A stretch of 64,000 bases of DNA from JABDMH01 sp965223105 (GTDB lineage Bacteria; Bacteroidota; Bacteroidia; Chitinophagales; Saprospiraceae). Below, in pieces: positions 35,525-45,488 of the stretch (position 1 is its first letter; each line of letters opens with the position of its first letter). Both the position numbers and the translations under genes were made by a program. Where the stretch lies: the NCBI GenBank assembly GCA_965223105.1, contig OZ244987.1, positions 2,790,001 through 2,854,000 of the forward strand, read 5' to 3'. The notes beneath the pieces are model-generated. The model worked only from the letters and a program-made list of their open reading frames with translations. It searched no databases and was not told the origin of the DNA.

Positions 35525-36721
35525 CTAAAGTGCTCTCACACTCCATATTGATTTCTTAGAAAAGCAGATGACCAACGAATCGATTGTTTCGAAACAGTCA
35601 ATTCCAGTTAACTCTCCCTCCCATTTTAACAAACCCCAATCATTTTGCTGCAGCAACAAATTTAATTGTACCACTGCCTGTTCTAGTGAAATCGGAAAGA
35701 GCTTTCGCAGATAACTCTCAATCCTACCTGAAGTTAACCAAACAAGACCTCTGGTCAGCGCTTTGGTCTTTTTACTGGATGTAACCTCTAATTCCTTCAA
35801 GGTGAGTTCATGTTTCGATTGATCCAGAGCGAATTCGCATCTTACCTCAAGGACGTCTGAAATGGGCTTTTCCAAAGAGATTCTAAACACTAGGACACCA
35901 GACTCGGACCCTAAGATGTCAACTCGTTTCAATTGCACTTTTTTGGAATGAAGCAAATTGTTGATCAATTCAATATTTGCGTTAATGAGTGTCATCACTT
36001 CGGCATAGGTCATTTCGACGGTCAGCTTACCTACAGATGGATAGATCTTGACCTTTGAAACTCTTGTATTTAGTGGAGGAACGGGTTTGATCTCATCCAT
36101 TTCTAAGGTGAGGTTTGCAGCAACTTGAAGTTGCAGAAGACCAGTTTTCATCTCCAGATTTTGTATTTGAGTCTCTAATTTTTTCAAACCGAGAATTTTT
36201 CCATTGTACTTGCCCCATGCCGATCTCACCTTAAGTTTTTCTTCAATCAACTCAGGTTTTAATTTGTCAATTAGCCCTTGATTTAGGTTGTTTTCAATGT
36301 AGGTCTTCTTCAACCGGAGTAGCCATGAAGCCAATCTTTTCAACTTTATGCTTCGAGAACCTAACCGGGCCTTTGGCGGTTCTTTCCAAACGATATCTCT
36401 GATCTCTATTTTGGGCTGAAACCAATCTCCAGATTCCAATAAAGAAAAGGTACCCGTAAATAGTAAACTGCCTCTTAAGCTGAATTGACTGACTCTGCTA
36501 GGAAAGGTCAGTCCCTCCAAAAAGATGGAGAATTCTGCTGCCTGATGTGTCAGTTCGATGAATTTCACTTCGCAAACCTCAACGACTATCTCAAGATCAC
36601 CGAGCCAAGAATTCTTAAACTTAATATTTTGATTTACAATATTTTGTAAGTATAAATTAAGGTAATGATTGAATACTTCATCCCTAATATTTATCGTCAT
36701 CTTAGTATCAGAAACTATCAT
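35525..36721 (-). CDS. DUF4403-like protein, possibly a lipid-binding (TULIP-like) fold
   Basis: 398 residues. The sequence is a series of amphipathic strands and helices with a segment EMTYAEVMTLINANIELINNLL that resembles the substrate-cavity helices of DUF4403 proteins, which are thought to adopt a tubular lipid-binding fold. Unlike typical members, no signal peptide is visible at this start or at the Met at residue 8, so it may act in the cytoplasm. No enzymatic motif is seen. It converges on the CHU_C gene (19 bp between stops) and is divergent from the propeller-protein gene. The family assignment is tentative. Confidence 0.55.
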   Translation of the reverse strand: MIVSDTKMTINIRDEVFNHYLNLYLQNIVNQNIKFKNSWLGDLEIVVEVCEVKFIELTHQAAEFSIFLEGLTFPSRVSQFSLRGSLLFTGTFSLLESGDWFQPKIEIRDIVWKEPPKARLGSRSIKLKRLASWLLRLKKTYIENNLNQGLIDKLKPELIEEKLKVRSAWGKYNGKILGLKKLETQIQNLEMKTGLLQLQVAANLTLEMDEIKPVPPLNTRVSKVKIYPSVGKLTVEMTYAEVMTLINANIELINNLLHSKKVQLKRVDILGSESGVLVFRISLEKPISDVLEVRCEFALDQSKHELTLKELEVTSSKKTKALTRGLVWLTSGRIESYLRKLFPISLEQAVVQLNLLLQQNDWGLLKWEGELTGIDCFETIDSLVICFSKKSIWSVRAL

Positions 36722-36850
36722 ACCTTTTGGATAAACGCCCCAATTAAGGACATTTTTTTTAACCGAACATACTAAGGATCTATTTAGTACCGTTTTGTGT
36801 ACATATTCCTTTCTTCTTGAAGGATTATGTTCACGGGATTACAATTTTGG

Positions 36851-36889
36851 AAGTGAGTCGGAGAAGCCCTTTTTCGACTCACTTTTTTT
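36851..36889 (+). terminator. strong rho-independent terminator with no gene upstream on its strand
   Basis: AAGTGAGTCG at 36851-36860 pairs perfectly with CGACTCACTT at 36875-36884 around a 14-nt loop, followed by a T run to 36889. It faces the plus strand, yet the nearest plus-strand gene upstream ends at 35505 and the intervening gene is on the minus strand. It lies 36 bp before the propeller-protein ATG. It may close a short non-coding transcript or act as an attenuator in that gene's leader. Confidence 0.75.
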
Positions 36890-36925
36890 ATATTGCCCGG
36901 CTACATATCCAGGAAAAATAAGACC

Positions 36926-39900
36926 ATGAAGCTCTACACATTTCTTTTGCTGATGACAAGTTTGGTCGTCGCACCTTCTGACTCCCATTCTCAAATTTTT
37001 GACACGACTTTATATAGTGCGATGGAATACCGAAGTATTGGGCCTTTCCGCGGTGGTCGGTCTTGTACAGTTGCCGGGGTAATAGACAAGCCCGATCTCT
37101 ATTATTTTGGGGCCACAGGTGGAGGAGTTTGGAAGACCACAGATGCAGGTGGTACTTGGGTCAATATATCAGATGGCTTTTTTGGTGGCTCGATTGGTGC
37201 GATTGCTGTTGCAGAATCTGACCATAATGTAATTTACGTGGGGACCGGTGAACAAACTGTTCGTGGTAATGTCTCATCAGGGAATGGAATGTACAAGTCT
37301 GTCGATGCCGGCGAAACTTGGACTGAGCTTGGATTGAAGTCTTCGAGGCATATCGGCCGAATTCGTATTGATCCCAGAGATCACAACACTGTTTACGTAG
37401 CGGTTATGGGCGATCTCTACAAATCCAGTGAGGAACGAGGGATTTACAAAAGTATTGATGGTGGGAAGACGTGGGACAGAAAACTGTTTGTAAACCCAGA
37501 TGCTGGAGCAGTCGACATCTGCTTTGATCCAACCAATCCCCGGATTCTTTATGCTACTACCTGGCGAATCAGGCGCACGCCTTATAGCTTGCTTAGCGGC
37601 GGAGAAGGTTCCGGTTTATGGAAAAGTACGGATAGTGGTGAAACATGGACCGACATTACTCGCAATCAAGGGTTGCCTAATGATACAGTTGGTATCATTG
37701 GCGTGGCAGTTTCACCAGCTGACCCCGATCGAGTTTGGGCTATGATTGAATCTAAAACAGGTGGCCTTTTCAGATCAGACAATGCAGGTAAGACCTGGCA
37801 GAAGGTAAATGAGGACCGATCCCTCCGGCAACGTGCCTGGTATTATACTCGCATTTACGCCGACACCCAGGATGAAAATATCGTTTATGTACTCAATGTC
37901 AGCTACCACAAATCTACCGACGGAGGTGAAAACTTTAAAGCTTACAATGCTCCTCACGGTGATCATCACGACTTGTGGATAGCACCTGAAGACAACCAGC
38001 GGATGATTATGGCCGATGATGGTGGGGCTCAGGTGTCGAAAGACGGAGGGGAAAATTGGAGTACATATCATAATCAGCCCACGGCACAATTTTATCGTGT
38101 GACCACTGACAATCATTTTCCGTACCGGATCTATGCTGCCCAACAAGACAATAGTACGGTACGAATTGCTCATAGGTCAGATGACAATGCAATTACTGAA
38201 GATCATTGGGAGCCTTCTGCTGGTTGTGAATGTGGCCATTTGGCCATAGATCCAGACAACCAGGAGATCGTTTATGGAGGATGTTACGATGGAGTTATCC
38301 AGAGGCTGAATCACTCGATCAACCAAGGCAGAGCAGTCAATGTTTGGCCAGACAATCCGATGGGTCACGGTGCCGAAGGTATGCGTTATCGATTTCAGTG
38401 GAATTTTCCAATTTTCTTCTCTCCCCATGATAGTGACAAACTATATACCGCCTCCAATCACCTCCACATGACCACAGACGAAGGTCATAGTTGGGATATC
38501 ATCAGTCCTGATTTGACCAGGAACGATTCAAGTAAGATGGGATCCTCCGGGGGACCCATTACCAAAGACAACACTAGCGTGGAATACTACTGCACCATAT
38601 TTGCAGCTGCGGAATCGCCTCGAGTTAAGGACCTGATTTGGGTAGGTTCGGATGATGGATTGGTACACATCACTCGCGATGGAGGAACCAATTGGGTGAA
38701 CGTAACTCCAAAAGACCTTCCCGACTGGATCATGATAAACAGTATTGAGCCCGATCCTCATCTAGATGGAGGCTGCTATTTAGCTGCTACTATGTATAAA
38801 CATGGTGATTATCGTCCTTATCTGTATCGAACTAAAGACTATGGCGCCACCTGGAAGAAGATCACCAATGGAATTGATGATGAGCACTTCACCAGGGTGC
38901 TTCGATCGGATCTAAATCAGGAGGGATTATTGTACGCCGGAACAGAAGCTGGTATGTACATTTCGTTTGATGATGGAGATCATTGGACGCCATTTCAACT
39001 CAATCTTCCGATCGTACCTATAACCGACTTGGCAGTCAAGGATCAGAATCTCGTAGTAGCGACGCAAGGTCGAAGTCTTTGGATCCTCGATGACCTAACA
39101 CCCCTATACGAGTTGAGTGAAGCACAAGATCAAGAGATGTACCTATTCACACCCAAACCTACCTACCGGATGGGTGGTAGTCAAACCAAAGGTTTAAAAA
39201 CCGCTGGCACTAACCATGCTGCTGGAGTCATGACTTATTTTTATACTCAAGAAGTCGATGACTCAACCGAGATTTCTCTATCTTTTAGTGATTTGGATGG
39301 TGATACAATTCGCACATTCTCCTCACTCGACAAGGAAAACAAACTGAAAGTCAAGGCAGGATCAAATCTTTTTGTTTGGGATCTGCAATATCCGGATGCC
39401 GAAAAATTCGAAGGGATGATCATGTGGGCTGCTTCACTGACAGGTCCGAAGGCGTTACCCGGTCCTTATCGAGTAACGCTTCAGGTCGGCCAGCAAACAA
39501 TGTCAAAAACCTTCCAAGTACTCCGAGACCCAAGATCAGAGAGTTCAATTGAAGACATGAAAGCCCAGTTTGCCTTTATTCATGGAATAAATAAAAAGGT
39601 AACCGAAGCCCATCGAGCGATCAAAAAGATCCGGGAAATTCGGTCACAATTTGAGCAAATTCGTCCCATTTTAAAGCAAAATGAAGAAGCAGAAGATTTG
39701 ATCAAGGAAACACGCATGATAGAAGAGAAAATGGACGAAATTGAAAAGACTTTATATCAAACACAAAATCAGTCACGCCAAGATCCTTTAAATTTTCCCA
39801 TAAGGCTCACCAACAAGCTTGCTCACTTAAATGCAATGTCGCGAAGAGGCGACTATCCACCTACAAAACAGGCAGTTGCAGTCAAGGAGGAGCTTACTCA

Positions 39901-40033
39901 GGCCATTGACGAACAACTGGCATTATTGCAAAAAATTATGGATGAGGATCTGGCAGATTTTAATCAAGACTACCGACAACTAAATTTGGATATTATTCAA
40001 ATGGAGAAATCAAATGGGAATGGCCCGCAATAA
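36926..40033 (+). CDS. BNR/sortilin-type beta-propeller exported protein
   Basis: 1035 residues from ATG 36926, which gives a clean signal peptide (LYTFLLLMTSLVVAPS, cleavage near SHSQ); an in-frame TTG 33 bp earlier does not. About eleven Asp-box (BNR) motifs of the form S/T-x-D-x-G-x-T-W are visible (TTDAGGTW, SVDAGETW, SIDGGKTW, STDSGETW, SKDGGENW, TTDEGHSW, TRDGGTNW, TKDYGATW). They indicate one or two VPS10/sortilin-like propellers over about residues 30-740. A beta-sandwich and then a helical coiled-coil region (about 870-1030) follow. Such proteins are widespread in Bacteroidota and often annotated glycosyl hydrolase, without proven activity. No T9SS tail is evident. The mogA gene overlaps its end by 20 bp. 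Confidence 0.85.
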   Translation: MKLYTFLLLMTSLVVAPSDSHSQIFDTTLYSAMEYRSIGPFRGGRSCTVAGVIDKPDLYYFGATGGGVWKTTDAGGTWVNISDGFFGGSIGAIAVAESDHNVIYVGTGEQTVRGNVSSGNGMYKSVDAGETWTELGLKSSRHIGRIRIDPRDHNTVYVAVMGDLYKSSEERGIYKSIDGGKTWDRKLFVNPDAGAVDICFDPTNPRILYATTWRIRRTPYSLLSGGEGSGLWKSTDSGETWTDITRNQGLPNDTVGIIGVAVSPADPDRVWAMIESKTGGLFRSDNAGKTWQKVNEDRSLRQRAWYYTRIYADTQDENIVYVLNVSYHKSTDGGENFKAYNAPHGDHHDLWIAPEDNQRMIMADDGGAQVSKDGGENWSTYHNQPTAQFYRVTTDNHFPYRIYAAQQDNSTVRIAHRSDDNAITEDHWEPSAGCECGHLAIDPDNQEIVYGGCYDGVIQRLNHSINQGRAVNVWPDNPMGHGAEGMRYRFQWNFPIFFSPHDSDKLYTASNHLHMTTDEGHSWDIISPDLTRNDSSKMGSSGGPITKDNTSVEYYCTIFAAAESPRVKDLIWVGSDDGLVHITRDGGTNWVNVTPKDLPDWIMINSIEPDPHLDGGCYLAATMYKHGDYRPYLYRTKDYGATWKKITNGIDDEHFTRVLRSDLNQEGLLYAGTEAGMYISFDDGDHWTPFQLNLPIVPITDLAVKDQNLVVATQGRSLWILDDLTPLYELSEAQDQEMYLFTPKPTYRMGGSQTKGLKTAGTNHAAGVMTYFYTQEVDDSTEISLSFSDLDGDTIRTFSSLDKENKLKVKAGSNLFVWDLQYPDAEKFEGMIMWAASLTGPKALPGPYRVTLQVGQQTMSKTFQVLRDPRSESSIEDMKAQFAFIHGINKKVTEAHRAIKKIREIRSQFEQIRPILKQNEEAEDLIKETRMIEEKMDEIEKTLYQTQNQSRQDPLNFPIRLTNKLAHLNAMSRRGDYPPTKQAVAVKEELTQAIDEQLALLQKIMDEDLADFNQDYRQLNLDIIQMEKSNGNGPQ

Positions 40034-40559
40034 AGTGCGAATTGGTGTGATCAACGTATCTGACCGAGCCAGTAAGGGAATCTACGAAGATATTCCTGGT
40101 AAGGCAATCGTAACGACGCTCGAAGAGTATTTGATCAGCCCATTCGACAAGGAATATAGAGTTATTCCAGATGAGCAGGATCTCATCGCAGCTGCCATGA
40201 TTGAGATGAGTGATCAATTAGATTGTTGCCTAATTATCACCTCTGGTGGCACTGGTCCTGCACCCAGAGATGTCACTCCAGAGGCCACTCAACAGGTTTG
40301 TCAGAAGATGTTGCCCGGATTTGGTGAACTCATGCGGGCTGAAAGTCTCAGATATGTTCCCACCGCCATTTTGTCCAGGCAAACTGCTGGCATCCGCAAT
40401 AGCACTCTCATCGTTAATTTACCTGGTAAACCAAAGGCCATTCGCGAGTGTCTCGATGCCGTCTTTCCCGCAATACCTTACTGCGTAGATCTGATTGGAG
40501 GGCCGTTTCTGGAAGCAGATGATCGTATAATTCAGGTATTCAGACCAAAATCACAATGA
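40014..40559 (+). CDS. mogA: molybdopterin adenylyltransferase (MogA/MoaB family)
   Basis: 181 residues, a typical length. It activates molybdopterin by adenylylation before molybdenum insertion. The MoCF fold shows INVSDRASKGIYED at the N-terminus, the diagnostic TSGGTGPAPRDVTPEAT loop, and NLPGKPKAI near the C-terminus. MogA and MoaB are hard to separate by eye; the length and RDVTPEAT loop fit MogA. It starts inside the end of the propeller-protein gene (20-bp overlap). No other molybdenum cofactor gene is in the window, so the link is probably positional only. Confidence 0.88.
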   Translation: MGMARNKVRIGVINVSDRASKGIYEDIPGKAIVTTLEEYLISPFDKEYRVIPDEQDLIAAAMIEMSDQLDCCLIITSGGTGPAPRDVTPEATQQVCQKMLPGFGELMRAESLRYVPTAILSRQTAGIRNSTLIVNLPGKPKAIRECLDAVFPAIPYCVDLIGGPFLEADDRIIQVFRPKSQ

Positions 40560-40627
40560 CCCTTAATGGGTAGAAGATTTTATCCAAAGCCCCCATCTTC
40601 AATGAGACAAGTATACTGAATTCAAGG

Positions 40628-41146
40628 TCACAAAATTCGGAAACCGTCAAAAAACCGATCCATGTTGCTGCTCAAAGAATGAGTGGATTCTGTGGCCACT
40701 TGCACGAGATAAAAGGTATCATTGTAAACAAAGGACTGCGTCTTCATGACCGACCTGCCTCCATTATAATGCAATCGCCAAAATCTACCTGGAATCAGAT
40801 TGCGATGCTTTATTTCATCTTTGATCACAACCGTCCCTCCAAGACTGGCTGCAGATTGATCGATGGTGGCATCGAAAAATTCTGCCAAACTGGTGTCTCC
40901 AGAAAGCTCCTCCAGTACTTCATTTTTGTAATACTGTACCAAAAAGACATAGCTTCCTCCATCTTCGAGTTCTTTGTTTAGATAATAACTATGATACTGG
41001 AGAGTCCCCAGGTCAGTTTCTATCGGAGTCATCGTGTATGCCAATTCCCCTGGAGACCTAATACTAAAACCACCCTCAATGAATGTATAGGTGGGCCAGT
41101 CTTGAGTAAGGCTACAAAGGCCTACGGTAAGTAGCAAAGCAAACAT
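40628..41146 (-). CDS. hypothetical exported protein
   Basis: 172 residues. A short signal-like N-terminus (FALLLTVGLCSL) is followed by an alpha/beta domain with alternating strands (GGFSIRSPGELAYT, YHSYYLN, GSYVFLVQYY) and the closing pattern MDRFFDGFRIL. That closing pattern recurs in Bacteroidota exported proteins of the PsbP/DUF1795-like kind. No catalytic motif. It is divergent from lpdA. Confidence 0.65.
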   Translation of the reverse strand: MFALLLTVGLCSLTQDWPTYTFIEGGFSIRSPGELAYTMTPIETDLGTLQYHSYYLNKELEDGGSYVFLVQYYKNEVLEELSGDTSLAEFFDATIDQSAASLGGTVVIKDEIKHRNLIPGRFWRLHYNGGRSVMKTQSFVYNDTFYLVQVATESTHSLSSNMDRFFDGFRIL

Positions 41147-41341
41147 GTGGAAATAACGTGCTAGAGACCGTAATTGTTTCCCTTCAGTTCACTCCTCCAC
41201 CTATCTTCAAACCCTTATAGATCCGCTCCTGGGAACACGGAGTTCAGTGACTACTCGTAGAAATCTTGGCCCTAAGTAAAGGACCCTTGGCTCCATTCAT
41301 GCTTCTGAGGTTGTGGACCTGTTTCAAATCCTGCTATTCGC

Positions 41342-41349
41342 TATATTTG
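41342..41349 (+). promoter_or_regulatory. candidate -7 box of lpdA
   Basis: TATATTTG matches TAnnTTTG; TTTC at 41322-41325 may be the -33 element (16-bp spacer). It lies 33 bp ahead of the lpdA ATG. Confidence 0.45.
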
Positions 41350-41381
41350 CACGCTCCATTCTTGAACCTAAAAAAAAATAA

Positions 41382-42776
41382 ATGAAATATGACATTATCG
41401 TAATTGGGAGCGGACCTGGAGGATATGTCGCTGCAATTCGAGCTGCTCAGCTGAACCATAAGGTCGCGATCATCGAACGAGAATCGCTGGGTGGTATCTG
41501 CCTAAATTGGGGCTGTATTCCTACCAAGGCACTGCTGAAGAGTGCCCAGGTTTTCGAATACTTAAAACACGCCTCAGATTATGGAATCACTGTAGATAAA
41601 GCTTCGGTAGATTTTTCAAAGATGGTCAAAAGAAGCCGAGAGGTTGCCAATGGCATGAGTAAAGGCATTCAATTCTTGATGCGCAAGAACAAGATTGATG
41701 TCATTAGCGGACATGCCAGGTTATCTGAGGGTAAAAGAGTTGCCGTGACCAATGATGATGAAACAACCACATTGGAAGCTGACCATATTATTCTTGCTAC
41801 AGGAGCAAGATCTAAGGAACTGCCTAATTTATCGATTGATGGCAAGAACATTATTGGGTATCGAAAGGCCATGAGTCTTGAGAAACAACCAAAGACGATG
41901 GTAGTCGTCGGCGCCGGGGCAATTGGTGCTGAATTTGCTTACTTCTACAATGCCATCGGTACTGAGGTAACCATAGTTGAATTCCTCGAGCAAGGTCTCC
42001 TTCCCCGGGAGGATCCTGAAATATCCAAAGAACTGGCCAAGCAGTTTAAAAAGTCGGGAATTGATGTCAGAGGCAATACAAGCGTCGAAGGTGTTCAGAT
42101 CGATGGCAAATCATGCGAAGTGACGATTAAGGATCGTAAATCAGGTAAAACCGAAACGATAAAATGTGAAATTGTACTCAGCGCTGTTGGTGTGACCGCT
42201 AATATCGAAGACATTGGCCTTGACAAGATCGGAGTTGAAACCAAAAATGGTTTGGTTCAGGTTGACGACTACTATCGAACTAATGTTCCCGGTATTTATG
42301 CAATCGGCGACATCGTACCTGGACCAGCACTTGCTCATGTAGCCAGTGCCGAGGGTATCGTTTGCATCGAATCTATCAGTGGCCTGAATCCATTACCAAT
42401 TAATTATGAAAATGTACCATCATGCACCTATTGTCATCCAGAGGTAGCATCAGTGGGGCATACTGAGCAATCTGCCAAAAAAGCCGGTTATGACATTAGG
42501 GTGGGCAAATTTCCATTTTCAGCTTCAGGCAAAGCCAGCGCTGCCGGACATAAGGAGGGTTTTGTCAAAGTAATTTACGACGCAAAATACGGTGAGTGGC
42601 TGGGCTCCCACATGATTGGAGAGAATGTGACCGAACTGATTGCCGAAGTAGTTGCAGCAAGAAAATTGGAGACAACAGGGCATGAAATCATTAAGTCCAT
42701 CCATCCGCACCCCACCATGAGTGAGGCTGTTATGGAAGCGACTGCCGCTGCCTATGATGAAGTCATTCATCTCTAA
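41382..42776 (+). CDS. lpdA: dihydrolipoyl dehydrogenase
   Basis: 464 residues, normal length. The E3 component of 2-oxoacid dehydrogenase complexes, it reoxidises dihydrolipoamide with FAD and NAD+. Motifs: FAD-binding GSGPGGY at 9-15, the redox disulfide C40-LNWG-C45 in GGICLNWGC, the NAD-binding VVGAGAIGAEFA, the second FAD motif YAIGDIVPGPALAH, and the C-terminal dimer-interface HPHPTMSEA carrying the active-site His. It stands alone here without E1 or E2 genes. Confidence 0.96.
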   Translation: MKYDIIVIGSGPGGYVAAIRAAQLNHKVAIIERESLGGICLNWGCIPTKALLKSAQVFEYLKHASDYGITVDKASVDFSKMVKRSREVANGMSKGIQFLMRKNKIDVISGHARLSEGKRVAVTNDDETTTLEADHIILATGARSKELPNLSIDGKNIIGYRKAMSLEKQPKTMVVVGAGAIGAEFAYFYNAIGTEVTIVEFLEQGLLPREDPEISKELAKQFKKSGIDVRGNTSVEGVQIDGKSCEVTIKDRKSGKTETIKCEIVLSAVGVTANIEDIGLDKIGVETKNGLVQVDDYYRTNVPGIYAIGDIVPGPALAHVASAEGIVCIESISGLNPLPINYENVPSCTYCHPEVASVGHTEQSAKKAGYDIRVGKFPFSASGKASAAGHKEGFVKVIYDAKYGEWLGSHMIGENVTELIAEVVAARKLETTGHEIIKSIHPHPTMSEAVMEATAAAYDEVIHL

Positions 42777-43157
42777 TGCAGTGATTAAGCCCTGTACCAT
42801 GGCCCAATAAAAAATCAGTTGGAGTAAAGGAAGACCCTAAACAATCGGACCGCAAACCCTAAGTGTATGAGGAGAGTCAAAGCCAGTCGATAGACGGATT
42901 TTCCTCCCGTGTGGATAATCGCAAAAAACGGCATTATAGTTGGGGTATATTTTCAGTTAAGCGAGCCAGAATTGCTCAATATTCTGTTCGTATTAGATAT
43001 GTTAAAAAACACTCATATCAGTCTTTTTCTGATCAGATGATACCCTTTGATGAGAAAATGACGTACTTTTATCATGAGTTTAAGCTAGAAAGTCTGGCTT
43101 TTATGGGACCAAAGAACATGTACCAATACGGCCAAACCTAAATGCTTTTAGTAACCT
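42777..43157. other. 381-bp region between lpdA and the peroxidase gene
   Basis: A 92-codon frame from GTG 42863 to 43141 is open and basic, but it has no recognisable domain, no good start, and composition unlike its neighbours. I treat the region as probably non-coding. It should hold the peroxidase promoter, though I see no clear TAnnTTTG box. Confidence 0.4.
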
Positions 43158-45068
43158 ATGGACATAAACCAATACTCAAAAACCTACCTGATTCTTTTCT
43201 TTTTCTTGGTGAGCATGTCGATGTTCGCTCAACACCGCAGCTATGATGGCTACGGAAATAATGTCATTAGTCCACATTTCGGAGCAGCTGAAGCAGAACT
43301 GAGATACATAACGCCGAGGAGTTTTAGTGATGGAATCAGTACACCCACGGGTGTCGATCGTCCGAATCCCCGAGTAATCTCCAATGTCTTATTCGCACAG
43401 CCTGAGTACATCTATGATGAGCATGAACTTTCTGACTTCATATGGGTATTTGGCCAATTCATTGACCACGATATAACGTTGGTGAGGGATAGTGGTTCTG
43501 AACCAGCATTCATACCTGTGCCGGCATGTGACCCCGTATTTGATCCATCTTGTCTAGGACAATCGTTGATCATGATGATGCGGTCGAATGCGATGGATGG
43601 CACAGGAACCGACCCCAATAATCCTAGATCCTATACCAATCAGGTGTCGGCTTTTATCGATGGCTCCGGGATTTACGGTTCAAGTGAGAAACGAGCTGCT
43701 TGGCTCCGTACTTTTAATGAAGGAAAACTTAAAGTATCAGAAGGTAATTTATTGCCATTCAATACATTAAATGGTGAGCTCAATGGTGTTACCGATCCCT
43801 TGGCACCAGAGATGGATCATAGTGATTCAGATGCCAGAAGATACTTTGTGGCCGGAGATGTTAGAGCGAACGAAAATGTGATGCTTCTGGCGATGCACAC
43901 ACTCTTTGTGAGAGAGCACAACCGTATCTGCGAAGAACTAAAATTGAAATATCCCAATGGCACTGATGAGCAGCTTTATCAGAAAGCGCGAAAAATGGTC
44001 GGTGGTATGCTTCAAGCAATCACTTATAATGAGTGGTTGCCTGCTATGGGTGTACTTTTGGACGAATACGGTGGTTACCGTTCCGATGTAAATCCAGGAA
44101 TTACCAATATATTTTCAGCAGCAGCTTTCAGATTTGGCCATACTTTGCTAAGTCATGATCTGTTACGCATGGACGATGGATGTGAAACAGTGGCTCAGGG
44201 TGACATGAAATTGCGTGATGCATTCTTTAATCCCGAGATCCTGATCAGTTCAGGCTTGGACCCTCTGGTTAAAGGCATGAGTGCACAAATCCAGCAAGCC
44301 TTAGATTGCAAAGTCGTTGATGACGTACGAAATTTTCTTTTTGGGCCGCCAGGATCTAGCTTCGGACTGGATCTTGCTGCTATAAATATCAACCGCGGTC
44401 GGGAGCGGGGTCTGATGGATTACAACAGTATCAGAGACGTGATTGGTATCGGAAAAGTGAGAAGTTTTGAAGAGATATGTGAAAAGCCAGATGATGCAAA
44501 AGTACTGGAATCACTATATCTAGACGTCAATCGAATCGACCCCTGGGTTGGAATGTTGGCTGAAATTCATATGCCTGGAGCCATTTTTGGTGAAAGTATC
44601 ATGACCATCATCAAGGAACAGTTTAGGGCACTGAGAGATGGAGATCGCTTTTTCTATCGTGTTGATCCACAACTTTCTGCTGAAGAAGTGGAAGTGATCG
44701 AGGCTTCAAGCTTATCTAAAATCATCAAGCGCAATACAAACCTTGAAGCACTGCAAGAAAACGTCTTTCTCATGCAACGGATCTGTAACAAAGTGGAGAT
44801 CGCTGAGAAGCATTTAGAGGTATCCGTTTTTCCCAATCCGGTGAGAAGCGATTTCGATCTGACACTATTTTCTTTCAAGGAGGATGATGCCACTTTGATC
44901 ATCAGGAACATGATGGGGCAAGAAGTCGTTCAGCAGAACTTAAGTATTGTACGTGGGATCAATGCTTTCAAGCATCGGCTTCCAAAGTCACTTGCTCCTG
45001 GTACATACCTTATGGAGGTAATCATGGGCTACGATCGTACTACCGCCAAACTCTTGAAATCTGACTAA
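43158..45068 (+). CDS. animal-type heme peroxidase with T9SS tail
   Basis: 636 residues. Signal peptide (LILFFFLVSMSMFA, cleavage before QHR). The cyclooxygenase/myeloperoxidase-superfamily fold is shown by the distal His104 in FGQFIDHDIT, the NQVSAFIDGSGIYGS segment, the distal Arg236 in GDVRANEN, the EHNR motif and the proximal heme ligand His328 in FRFGHT. A type A T9SS sorting domain starts near VSVFPNPV, so the enzyme is expected outside the cell. Peroxicins of this family oxidise halides or phenolic substrates with H2O2; the substrate here is unknown. Confidence 0.92.
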   Translation: MDINQYSKTYLILFFFLVSMSMFAQHRSYDGYGNNVISPHFGAAEAELRYITPRSFSDGISTPTGVDRPNPRVISNVLFAQPEYIYDEHELSDFIWVFGQFIDHDITLVRDSGSEPAFIPVPACDPVFDPSCLGQSLIMMMRSNAMDGTGTDPNNPRSYTNQVSAFIDGSGIYGSSEKRAAWLRTFNEGKLKVSEGNLLPFNTLNGELNGVTDPLAPEMDHSDSDARRYFVAGDVRANENVMLLAMHTLFVREHNRICEELKLKYPNGTDEQLYQKARKMVGGMLQAITYNEWLPAMGVLLDEYGGYRSDVNPGITNIFSAAAFRFGHTLLSHDLLRMDDGCETVAQGDMKLRDAFFNPEILISSGLDPLVKGMSAQIQQALDCKVVDDVRNFLFGPPGSSFGLDLAAININRGRERGLMDYNSIRDVIGIGKVRSFEEICEKPDDAKVLESLYLDVNRIDPWVGMLAEIHMPGAIFGESIMTIIKEQFRALRDGDRFFYRVDPQLSAEEVEVIEASSLSKIIKRNTNLEALQENVFLMQRICNKVEIAEKHLEVSVFPNPVRSDFDLTLFSFKEDDATLIIRNMMGQEVVQQNLSIVRGINAFKHRLPKSLAPGTYLMEVIMGYDRTTAKLLKSD

Positions 45069-45104
45069 TCAAGTACTGGTCTGGTCGATTTCTGAGCTCA
45101 CAGT

Positions 45105-45323
45105 TTAGGTTGACTCACGACCATAATTGGTCTTACTCAACAATACCATTATCAAGCCAACCACGATCATGCCGATTTTGGCAATAAGAGCCCCTTCCGG
45201 ACTCCATTCATAAAGCCACGAAAGAAATTGCCACCGAATACCCACCAGATCTAATGTCAGAGAGGTAAATCCCAAAATGAACAAGGAAAACCCCAGTAAT
45301 GTGATCATGTCTTTCCTGGTCAT
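45105..45323 (-). CDS. small two-helix membrane protein
   Basis: 72 residues with two membrane helices (about residues 7-27, LLGFSLFILGFTSL, and 47-63, IGMIVVGLIMVLL) joined by a Trp-rich loop (WQFLSWLYEW). No family recognised. It starts at ATG 45323 and is convergent with the peroxidase gene. The clean two-span topology and the good Met start support it as a real small gene. Confidence 0.55.
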   Translation of the reverse strand: MTRKDMITLLGFSLFILGFTSLTLDLVGIRWQFLSWLYEWSPEGALIAKIGMIVVGLIMVLLSKTNYGREST

Positions 45324-45488
45324 ATTGAAATCAGATAACTGCTGTTAAGCTTTAATAGCTGTAAAGGTAGAACAAAGAAGGATTGCAGGTCGGCTCTTAG
45401 TTCATCTATTTTAAGCTCATTGTGCAATCTTGCCATAAATGACCTAATTTGGTTCCCTAAACTCACATTCGCAAGCCAACCAGGTTTT

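Noticed and set aside
40553..40580. Small ACCC/GGGT hairpin after mogA
   Set aside because: Only four base pairs and no proper T tract.
42863..43141. A 92-codon frame between lpdA and the peroxidase gene
   Set aside because: GTG start with no promoter-like box, no recognisable domain and unusual basic composition; not enough to call a gene.
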